The notes under the pieces were generated by a model that saw only the letters and a list, made by a program, of their open reading frames with translations, was not told where the DNA came from and did no database searches. Shown here piece after piece: positions 1 through 5,605 of a stretch of DNA of 5,605 nucleotides. The stretch is from JAXGPP01 sp964436865 (GTDB lineage: Bacteria; Planctomycetota; Planctomycetia; Pirellulales; Thermoguttaceae), in assembly GCA_964436865.1 (NCBI GenBank), contig CAYTFK010000411.1, forward strand, positions 1 to 5,605, in the 5' to 3' direction. Within the stretch, counting starts at the first letter, position 1; every line of letters begins with the position of its first letter. Position numbers and translations under genes: made by a program.

Positions 1-588
1 ACGGTCGACGTATTGGGCATGGATCCGTATCCGCTCATGAACATGAAGGCCGGCCGACCGCTGAGCCTTGCTGGGGAGTGGACCCGATCGACCGTGGACG
101 CGACCGACGGCAGCCGGCCGGTCTGGACGGTGATCCAGTTCTTTCAGGGCTGGAGCACCGACCGCTGGCCCACCGAAGACGAGTTGCGGACGATGAGCCT
201 GATGGCGATCACCGAAGGAGCGCGCGGCCTGTTCTACTGGAGCTACGGAAGCCGCGCGCTCAAGGATGTTCGCGACCCCGAACAGCGCGAGGAGTATTGG
301 CAGCGGCTGGTGCGTGTCACGCGCGAGCTCAAATCGCTCGAACCGGCCCTCGTTGCGGCCGAAGCGCCAGGATGCGTCAAGGCGGTGTCCGACCCACGCG
401 TGCGGTGGCGGGCCCGCGTGGCCGACGGCAAGTGTTACGTCTTCTATTATCTGCCGGCGGACAAGTTCATCGAAGGGCCGGCCAACGCGGTCGACGTGCG
501 GTTCGAGCTTGCGGATGGCCGAACGGTCGAGCGGGCGCTTCGGCCCGATTCGGCCGACTGGTTTGACGTCGATTGGGCCGTCGAGTGA
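1..588 (+). CDS. C-terminal fragment of a TIM-barrel glycosidase-like protein (5' end outside window)
   Basis: The reading frame is open from base 1 and ends at TGA 586-588, giving 195 visible residues; the ATG at 19 is internal, because the frame continues upstream in the middle of a barrel strand. Residues 1-11 (DVLGMDPYPL) resemble a late beta-strand of a glycoside hydrolase barrel. Residues 41-82 hold a strand (VWTVIQFFQGW), a proline-rich turn and helix (RWPTEDELRTM), then GARGLFYWSYGS, a pattern typical of the last strands of clan GH-A-like barrels. A helix at about 97-118 (EEYWQRLVRVTRELKSLEP) closes the barrel, and residues 120-195 look like a small beta-rich C-terminal domain. The catalytic acids are not identifiable in this part, so family and substrate stay open. 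It converges on the GH39-like gene, 13 bp away, and belongs to a different transcription unit. It could also be an inactive, carbohydrate-binding barrel. Confidence 0.8.
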   Translation, partial: TVDVLGMDPYPLMNMKAGRPLSLAGEWTRSTVDATDGSRPVWTVIQFFQGWSTDRWPTEDELRTMSLMAITEGARGLFYWSYGSRALKDVRDPEQREEYWQRLVRVTRELKSLEPALVAAEAPGCVKAVSDPRVRWRARVADGKCYVFYYLPADKFIEGPANAVDVRFELADGRTVERALRPDSADWFDVDWAVE

Positions 589-601
589 GGCGTCGGGCCA
601 T

Positions 602-3370
602 CTACGGCTGCGCCGACTCGATCACGAGAAAGCACGCGCCGTTTCCGGCAACACGGGCGGCGACCGTCAGATTGCCACCCGCGGCGATATCGGCGGTCCG
701 TGAGTCGGTCTTCTGCAATCGCGATAGATCCTCGATCTGGTTGACGTCGGCAGGCGAGTAAACATCGGGGCCCATGAGATTCCTGCCAAGCGCCATGGCC
801 TTCTCTTTTACCTGCTGATCGTCGCTTTGCTGGGCAAGCTGGAACACCGCCAGCAACGCCGATTCGGCCGCCCTGCCCAGCGAGGCGAGCTTTTCCAAGC
901 CGGCCAGTTGCTCCGTCTTCTGGTCGCTCTTGAGATCCGCCAGCGCGTCTTGAAGCTGCCGGGCCTGCTCCTCGTTAGGCTCGACGCGCGAGTGGCGACG
1001 ATCGCGAAGCTCGCGGGCCCGATGGTAGTACGAGTTGTGGTCTTTGTCGAAGCGATACTCGTCGATTTTTGCACGGGCGCCGCTCAGGCCGCTGAGCCGC
1101 AGGGAGATGTCGAAGTTGGCCGCGGAACGCGATTGGGTGTCGGCCATGTTGTGGCTGAAGAGCAGCACCCGGACCAGCGGCCCGTCGGGCGAGGCGAAGC
1201 CGCTGACCAGGTGGCCGCCGACGGTCTGCTCGGGGAGGACGTGGAACTCGGGACCCATCTCGGCCAAGAGGCCGAGGAAGTGCAGGATCGGCATGGCGAT
1301 GGTAACGGTGCGGTCGCCAGTGCCGTTGCCGTCGTCGTCGACGCTCAGCGCGCGGACGCAGTCGTTTCCGCCGCGGAAATTGTTGTTCGGCCACGGCCAG
1401 AACGTGAGGATCGTCTCGCCTCCGGCGTAGCGCGGATCGGCGGCGGCGCGGCGCAACTGCCGGCCGGCCACGTCGGCGCACCAGGTGGAGTCGTATCCGT
1501 TGCCGAGGAAACTGTCGCCGTAGGCCGGATCGGGCGGCTGTTGCCAGTTGGGGGTCGATTCGTGCGAATTGATCCGCAGATCGGCGTAGAACTCCGGATC
1601 GAGGGCCAGCGCCGCCTCCTTCGCCCGTGCGAGCTTGTCGGCCATCACCTGCGAGCGGTTGTAGGCGTGGATCGACACGAAGTCGCAGGGCGATCCGCGG
1701 CCGTCGTTCGCCCGGCAGAGATCCTCGACGCGCTTCGATCGCTTGCCGTCGAGCCGCTTGTCGGCGAAAGCGGCGTTGAGCTCCAACGCCCCCTTCACGT
1801 CCTGCAATCGCGGCGAGCAGTGGGCGAGGAACTCCTCAACCTTGATGTTCGCCCCGAAGACCGCGCCCAACTCGAGGCCACCGATGAAGACGCGGTTTGA
1901 GTCGTAGCCGCGATCCTCGAATGCCCGCAGGACGGCGTCGACGGTGTAATCGTAGAACGTCTGGAGCTCGTTCCAATCGGTCCGCCAGAAGAGCGCCCCG
2001 AGGTCGGGCTCGTTGAACACGCTCCAGACAAATGTCAGCGACTTGTCGCCGTAGCGATCGATGACATGGCCGGCGATGGTCCGCGTCGCCTCGTGGAGCT
2101 CGGCATAGTCCTTGGCGGTCGTCCAGTTGCGGCCGTCGATCGAAAGATCGCCCGGGGCGTCGGCGAAATTCACTGAGATTCGCCGCCCGCATTCGTTGAC
2201 CGCCAGATCCCACTCCTTATCGAGCCGGCCCCAGTAGTACATAGGGGTGCCGCAGGGCCGGAACTTGCGGAGATAACAGCCACCGGCCGGGAAGAGGCCC
2301 GGAGCGTCTGGATTCTCGCGTTCGGGCAGCGGGCGAGGATACTCAAGCTTCCAGCCGTCGGCCGGCTCGGCAAGGCCGGTCACGAGAACGGTACGATCCT
2401 GATCATGCGCGGTCACAACCGTGGCGCGGCAATCGCTCACGCCATCGGCAATAAGGACCTCATCGCCGGCATGGTAGTCGGCGCTCAAGGGCCGGTTCGA
2501 AGGTATTTCATACTGCGCGTGGCCGAAGAAGTCTTCCACGTGAAGCAAGCTGCCCTCCGACTGCTCTTCGATACGGGCGATGCGGCGCGTCTGTAGCTCG
2601 CGAACAACGTTGGGCAAGCCGTTGCCGAGCCGGGGCGGCTGGTGGTCCATGCCGGTCATCCAGAAGTCGCGCTGCAGGCTCCACGCACGGGGCGACGTCT
2701 GGCGGACCTCCGCCATCAGCTCGTAGGTGGGAAGGCGATTGGTGTAGCTGTAGGAGAAGGCGGGGATGCAGAATCCGGTGAAGAACCCTCCCTCCCAGTG
2801 AACGGCCGGGCGGGAGAGATCGAGGTCGAACGTGAACGGATGCGTCGCCGGCGCGGCCTCGGTGGTGAACTGCCATGAGCCGGCCGCGGCCGGAAGCTCT
2901 CCGCCGTCGCGCGTCTTGGCCGTGACGCGCACGGTGTACTTCGTTGCCGGACGCAACGGTTCGTCCGCTTCAACGTACACGGCCTGGGTACGGGCGCCAT
3001 TGGCCTCGCGCCCCGGCATGAAGCGGCCGGTGAACCCCGGAGCGAACTGCTGGCCGGGCTGGACGACCGCGATCTTCGCTCCGCCTTCCGGCTCCAGTTC
3101 GACGGCAATCGACTCCGGCAGCACGGCATCGGCAGCGGCTGGTGGAATCGGGGCCTTCCGATCCGTTGCCTTGGGCCGGACGGTTGCCAACTCGATCCAG
3201 AAGCTGGTGCCCAGCGCAACGTGCTCCTCGCCGGGTGCGGGGCGCGGCGTGCCGTAAGGATCGGCTGGCCGTTTGAAGATCTCAATCTCCGCCCCCCGCG
3301 CTGCGACCGACGCGCACGCCGCAACGAGGGCTACGGCTCCGACGCGGCAGAGACAGACTCCTCTTCCCAT
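602..3370 (-). CDS. Exported GH39-like glycoside hydrolase (clan GH-A, xylosidase-like), 922 aa
   Basis: This is a probable retaining glycosidase acting outside the cytoplasm; the sugar specificity cannot be read. Domains in order: an export signal (about 1-27, cleavage after ARGA; VAAC at 16-19 could instead be a lipobox); an Ig-like domain (about 28-172) ending in SWQFTT, like Big_5 domains; then a TIM barrel from about 178. Residues 451-456 (VFNEPD) carry the NEP signature, with E454 as predicted acid/base. DFVSIHAYN (563-571) resembles the GH39 FxSxHAY strand, and E604 in NSHESTPNW is the likely nucleophile. A beta-rich insertion lies at about 265-342. The C-terminal beta-sandwich (about 685 to the end) includes IDEYRFDKDHN and a final strand near ACFLVIE, interrupted by a helical segment at about 805-866. 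The ATG at 3370 is preceded by GAGG six bases upstream, supporting this start. At 922 residues it is much longer than typical GH39 enzymes of around 500, explained by the extra domains. It lies 114 bp downstream of the sulfatase on the same strand. Placement in GH39 proper, rather than a related clan-A family, is moderately secure. Confidence 0.82.
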   Translation of the reverse strand: MGRGVCLCRVGAVALVAACASVAARGAEIEIFKRPADPYGTPRPAPGEEHVALGTSFWIELATVRPKATDRKAPIPPAAADAVLPESIAVELEPEGGAKIAVVQPGQQFAPGFTGRFMPGREANGARTQAVYVEADEPLRPATKYTVRVTAKTRDGGELPAAAGSWQFTTEAAPATHPFTFDLDLSRPAVHWEGGFFTGFCIPAFSYSYTNRLPTYELMAEVRQTSPRAWSLQRDFWMTGMDHQPPRLGNGLPNVVRELQTRRIARIEEQSEGSLLHVEDFFGHAQYEIPSNRPLSADYHAGDEVLIADGVSDCRATVVTAHDQDRTVLVTGLAEPADGWKLEYPRPLPERENPDAPGLFPAGGCYLRKFRPCGTPMYYWGRLDKEWDLAVNECGRRISVNFADAPGDLSIDGRNWTTAKDYAELHEATRTIAGHVIDRYGDKSLTFVWSVFNEPDLGALFWRTDWNELQTFYDYTVDAVLRAFEDRGYDSNRVFIGGLELGAVFGANIKVEEFLAHCSPRLQDVKGALELNAAFADKRLDGKRSKRVEDLCRANDGRGSPCDFVSIHAYNRSQVMADKLARAKEAALALDPEFYADLRINSHESTPNWQQPPDPAYGDSFLGNGYDSTWCADVAGRQLRRAAADPRYAGGETILTFWPWPNNNFRGGNDCVRALSVDDDGNGTGDRTVTIAMPILHFLGLLAEMGPEFHVLPEQTVGGHLVSGFASPDGPLVRVLLFSHNMADTQSRSAANFDISLRLSGLSGARAKIDEYRFDKDHNSYYHRARELRDRRHSRVEPNEEQARQLQDALADLKSDQKTEQLAGLEKLASLGRAAESALLAVFQLAQQSDDQQVKEKAMALGRNLMGPDVYSPADVNQIEDLSRLQKTDSRTADIAAGGNLTVAARVAGNGACFLVIESAQP

Positions 3371-3384
3371 GGTTCACCTCGAGC
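3371..3384 (-). promoter_or_regulatory. Shine-Dalgarno site of the GH39-like gene
   Basis: Read on the minus strand, the bases just before the ATG are CTCGAGGTGAACC. GAGG (GAGGTG in full) lies at a normal spacing of about six bases from the start codon. This supports the ATG at 3370 as the true start, in agreement with the signal peptide that begins there. The sulfatase start has no comparable site. Confidence 0.6.
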
Positions 3385-3448
3385 TACTGGGCGTGCTTCC
3401 TATCGGACGCTTCGCAAGCCGGACGGATCGAAAGTTCAACGCACAGAA

Positions 3449-3454
3449 TGTATA
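3449..3454 (-). promoter_or_regulatory. Possible -10 element ahead of the GH39-like gene
   Basis: The 114-bp gap between the sulfatase stop and the glycosidase start contains one AT-rich island in otherwise GC-rich DNA (3447-3459). On the minus strand it reads TATACA within AAATATACATT, close to the sigma-70 -10 consensus. The best -35 match at 17-bp spacing is TCGAAG (3472-3477), only three of six bases. A separate promoter for the glycosidase is possible but weakly supported; read-through from the sulfatase is equally plausible. No convincing terminator is seen in this gap. Confidence 0.25.
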
Positions 3455-3484
3455 TTTGGACGGCAGTCCTTCTTCGAGCCGTGA

Positions 3485-5005
3485 TTAGCGCCCCGTTCCT
3501 CGTTGCCGACCCGGGCGCGGCCGAGGCAATGCCTCGGGTTTGGACGGATCGTATTCGGGGTTGGGTGTGGGCATTTGCGCGCCGACCTCCGTGCGCCAGG
3601 CATGCAATCGAGCGCGCAGCTCGTCGGCTTTCTCGGGCATCACCGTCACCAGGTCGTGCTCTTCACCGACATCGTCGCGAATGTTGTACAGCTCGACGCG
3701 TTTGTCGTTATAGAACTCGATCAGCTTGAAGTCGCCCGTGCGTATCGCGCCATACGGTGCTGTGCCGCCGAGTTGATACCACTGATGGTGCGGGTAGTGC
3801 CAGAAGATTGCCCTCCGCTCGGGACTGCCCGACTGGCATAGCACCGGAACGAGGCTCACTCCGTCGCTTTCCGCAGCCGGGGGCAACTGGCACATCTCCC
3901 GCAGCGTCACCGCAATATCCATCGTGATCGCCGGCCAGTCCGAGACGCTACCCGGCTGGGTCACGCCGGGCCAGTAGACAATCAGCGGCACGCGTACGCC
4001 CCCTTCATAGGCCGACGCCTTGCCGTAGCGAAGCGGCTTGTTGGAGGTGGTGGGAATGCGGCCTCCGTTGTCGGAAGTGAAGACGATGATGGTGTGATCG
4101 GCGAGCTTGAGTTCGTCGAGCTTGGCGCGGATGCGGCCGACCGTCGCGTCCATGCTCTCCACCATGGCGGCGTATTCGACGTTCGTCTGCGCCAATCCCG
4201 GCCGGAGCTTGCGCCGGTACTTTTCCGCAAGATCCGGCCGGCCTTGGACCGGCAGGTGCACCGCGAAGTGCGGCAGGTAGAGGAAGAACGGACGGTCCTT
4301 CGTGCTTTCGATGAATTTCACCGCTTCTTCGCCCAGGCGGTCGGTGAGGTACTCACCTGGATTGCCTTCAACGATCGTAGGAATCTTCCAAGGTGCGAAA
4401 TAGCTGGTCGGAGCAGCGGCCGACGTCCCTGCCACGTTCAGGTCGAAGCCATGGTGCTCCGGCCAGTACGGTGCATCGCCGAGATGCCACTTGCCAATAC
4501 TGGCAGTCGCGTAGCCGGCAGCGCGAAAGGCCTCGGCGATCGTCGCTTCCTCCACAGGGAGGTGTTTTGTCCAGTCGGGCGCCAGCAGCTTCGGGTTTTC
4601 CGGCATCATCCCCGGGATCCAATCGGTGATATGCAGCCGTGCCGGATACTTGCCGGTCAAAAGCGCCGCCCGAGTTGGCGAGCACACAGTGCAGGCCGAG
4701 TAGTTCTGCGTGAACCGCATCCCCTCACTGGCCAGGCGGTCGAGATGCGGCGTATCGTAGAAATCGCTTCCGTAGCAGGCCAGATCCGTCCAGCCGAGAT
4801 CGTCGGCCAGGATCAGGACGACATTTGGCCTGCGTTGGACCGCCTGCGTCTCTGCGGAGCAAGCAGGTTCTAACGAAAGAATGACCGCGCCGCCGGTAAA
4901 GATGAATAGGGCTATTCTGTGCAGCAACAGCGCGAGTGGATTCGAGGGAGCCTGGTGGTTCCCGCGGATCCAGGAGTGCAACGGTGCTGGGCCGCTGGTG
5001 TGCAT
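3485..5005 (-). CDS. Exported type I (formylglycine) sulfatase, S1 family, 506 aa
   Basis: It hydrolyses sulfate esters, most likely on a polysaccharide or its oligosaccharides, in the periplasm or at the cell surface. A basic start and hydrophobic stretch (about 24-46, LALLLHRIALFIF onwards) precede a likely cleavage after PACSA (residue 51). NVVLILADDLGW (61-72) supplies metal-binding D68 and D69. CSPTR (108-112) is the formylglycine motif, with C108 the residue to be oxidised, followed by AALLTGKYPAR. GKWHLG (171-176), PHFAVH (245-250), FTSDNGG (309-315, D312 and N313 metal ligands) and GKASAYEGGVRVP (328-340) complete the expected active site. The C-terminal part with FWHYPHH (401-407) and GAIRTGDFKLIEFY (419-432) resembles the S1_16-type group, but that subfamily is a guess. 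Length and motif order are normal and nothing is broken. A maturation enzyme (FGE or anSME) must be encoded elsewhere. The ATG at 5005 has no Shine-Dalgarno site; TTG codons at residues 9 and 27 are alternative starts, and a TGA lies upstream in frame. Confidence 0.95.
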   Translation of the reverse strand: MHTSGPAPLHSWIRGNHQAPSNPLALLLHRIALFIFTGGAVILSLEPACSAETQAVQRRPNVVLILADDLGWTDLACYGSDFYDTPHLDRLASEGMRFTQNYSACTVCSPTRAALLTGKYPARLHITDWIPGMMPENPKLLAPDWTKHLPVEEATIAEAFRAAGYATASIGKWHLGDAPYWPEHHGFDLNVAGTSAAAPTSYFAPWKIPTIVEGNPGEYLTDRLGEEAVKFIESTKDRPFFLYLPHFAVHLPVQGRPDLAEKYRRKLRPGLAQTNVEYAAMVESMDATVGRIRAKLDELKLADHTIIVFTSDNGGRIPTTSNKPLRYGKASAYEGGVRVPLIVYWPGVTQPGSVSDWPAITMDIAVTLREMCQLPPAAESDGVSLVPVLCQSGSPERRAIFWHYPHHQWYQLGGTAPYGAIRTGDFKLIEFYNDKRVELYNIRDDVGEEHDLVTVMPEKADELRARLHAWRTEVGAQMPTPNPEYDPSKPEALPRPRPGRQRGTGR

Positions 5006-5014
5006 TCTACCGTA

Positions 5015-5049
5015 GCGCCGGCCACTGCTCCGATCGCAGTGGCCGGCGC
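5015..5049. repeat. Perfect 14-bp inverted repeat with GTAG head (REP-like palindrome)
   Basis: The arms GCGCCGGCCACTGC (5015-5028) and GCAGTGGCCGGCGC (5036-5049) are exact reverse complements separated by a 7-base loop, TCCGATC. On the plus strand the left arm begins with the G of a GTAG tetranucleotide (5012-5015). A GTAG-type tetranucleotide at the foot of a GC-rich hairpin is the hallmark of REP sequences mobilised by RAYT (TnpA-REP) transposases, so a REP element is the leading reading. Neither strand has a strong T-tract after the hairpin: the plus strand continues GGGCTCTCTTTC and the minus strand TACGGTAG. A classical rho-independent terminator is therefore less likely, although it lies between two minus-strand genes and could slow or stop read-through. 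It ends nine bases before the sulfatase ATG. Confidence 0.85.
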
Positions 5050-5164
5050 GGGCTCTCTTTCATCGATCTGAGTACCAGCCGGGCTCTCTGATCCGTCGCG
5101 CCGTCGAGTCGCCGCATGGACCAAAGCCGGCTGGAAACAACTTGCCACTCGCCGGAAGATCCTC

Positions 5165-5605
5165 CTACTTCGGTAACGGCAGGATGATCATGGCGTTCTC
5201 GGCGAGTGCGACCTCGCCTTCCTTGCCGTCGATGCGGTAACGGATCCTCAATTCCTTGACGATCCCCTGGGCCGGATCGCCGCCGAAGCTCTCGTTGTAA
5301 CTCGAGCTGGGCAGGAAGATGATGCGATAGTTCTTGGCGTACTTGCGGAGGACCGCCGTAACGTCCTTGACCTTCGCGCCGGCCCCGTACTCGGCCTTGA
5401 CGATCTCCAGGTTGACCGGCGTCTGGCCGGCCTGTGCCAATGCCCTGCCAAGCTCGGCGCGGTTGATGCCCTTGCTGGCCATGCCCATGACCACGAGCAA
5501 TGCCTGTTCCTTGAGGGCCGGGACCTTGGCGGCCTCCATGGCGATCGCCTGCATCTCTTCGCTGGGATAGCGAAGCAGGACTTCCAGCACCAGGCGCTTA
5601 TCCTC
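5165..5605 (-). CDS. C-terminal fragment of a protein with HEAT-like helices and a DUF3395-like domain
   Basis: The frame is open to the right edge and ends at TAG 5165-5167, leaving 146 visible residues; the GTG at 5590 is internal, not a start. Residues 1-46 (EDKRLVLEVLLRYPSEEM, then helices to about MASKGI) look like HEAT-type helix pairs as seen at the ends of planctomycete multidomain proteins. Residues 68-146 form a beta-rich domain: VKAEYGAGAKVKDVTAVL, then GGDPAQGIVKELRIRYRIDG and a final strand IILPLP. The order YGAG, DVT, DPxxGxxKxLxxxY, xLP recalls the C-terminal domain of DnaJC11 (DUF3395), whose function is unknown; this match is from memory and not searched. No catalytic residues are seen, so a binding or structural role is likelier than an enzymatic one. 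It is on the same strand as the sulfatase but separated from it by 159 bp and a strong hairpin, so co-transcription is uncertain. Confidence 0.8.
   Translation of the reverse strand, partial: EDKRLVLEVLLRYPSEEMQAIAMEAAKVPALKEQALLVVMGMASKGINRAELGRALAQAGQTPVNLEIVKAEYGAGAKVKDVTAVLRKYAKNYRIIFLPSSSYNESFGGDPAQGIVKELRIRYRIDGKEGEVALAENAMIILPLPK

Noticed and set aside
827..1900. A 357-codon open frame on the plus strand, antisense to the GH39-like gene
   Set aside because: The opposite strand encodes recognisable catalytic motifs along the whole stretch. The plus-strand translation is a low-complexity mix rich in V, A, R and G with no motif, as expected from the codon bias of a GC-rich gene read in antisense.
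2716..3324. A 202-codon minus-strand open frame overlapping the N-terminal part of the GH39-like gene
   Set aside because: The product is an R/S/P-rich string typical of an out-of-frame reading of GC-rich DNA; the overlapping main frame has a signal peptide and an Ig-like domain.
4094..4873. A 259-codon open frame on the plus strand, antisense to the sulfatase
   Set aside because: It covers the conserved core of the sulfatase, including the CSPTR motif, and its own translation shows no domain or signal; it is a shadow of the real gene.
5015..5058. The inverted repeat read as a classical rho-independent terminator
   Set aside because: The strand on which both neighbours are transcribed has no T-tract after the stem, and the plus strand has only an interrupted CTCTCTTT; it may still impede transcription, but the textbook form is absent.
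5049..5089. A 10-bp direct repeat, CGGGCTCTCT, at 5049-5058 and 5080-5089
   Set aside because: It is short, occurs only twice, and has no associated element or consistent spacing pattern; chance or a minor duplication explains it.
5125..5132. AGCCGGCT palindrome in the gap after the DUF3395-like gene
   Set aside because: An 8-bp palindrome is expected by chance in DNA this GC-rich, and the flanks do not extend the symmetry.

Overview
This is a high-GC bacterial window that most resembles a planctomycete (PVC-group) chromosome. That is inferred from protein style: an exported type I sulfatase next to large exported glycoside hydrolases, HEAT-like helical segments attached to extracellular-type proteins, and a C-terminal domain recalling the DnaJC11 C-terminal domain (DUF3395). 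No rRNA or other taxonomic marker is present, so the assignment is tentative. I saw no tRNA, CRISPR array, transposase or prophage gene.

Layout. (1) Positions 1-588, plus strand: the C-terminal part of a gene that starts before the window, ending a TIM-barrel glycosidase-like domain followed by a beta-rich tail. (2) Positions 602-3370, minus strand: a complete 922-residue exported GH39-like (clan GH-A) glycosidase with an Ig-like N-terminal domain, a beta-rich insertion in the barrel and an unusual HEAT-like helical segment near the C-terminus. Its stop faces gene 1 across 13 bp. (3) Positions 3485-5005, minus strand: a complete 506-residue type I sulfatase with an intact CSPTR formylglycine motif, lying 114 bp upstream of the glycosidase on the same strand. 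(4) Positions 5006-5164: a gap dominated by a perfect 14-bp inverted repeat preceded by GTAG, resembling a REP palindrome. (5) Positions 5165-5605, minus strand: the C-terminal part of a gene that begins beyond the right edge, with helical repeats and a DUF3395-like beta domain.

The sulfatase and GH39-like enzyme plausibly act together outside the cytoplasm on a sulfated polysaccharide, the sulfatase removing ester sulfate so that the glycosidase can cut the backbone or side chains. The glycosidase-like fragment on the opposite strand fits the same theme. No transporter, regulator or formylglycine-generating enzyme is visible. I found no clear evidence of a wholly new system; the most distinctive points are the REP-like palindrome next to the sulfatase start and the domain insertions in the GH39-like protein.
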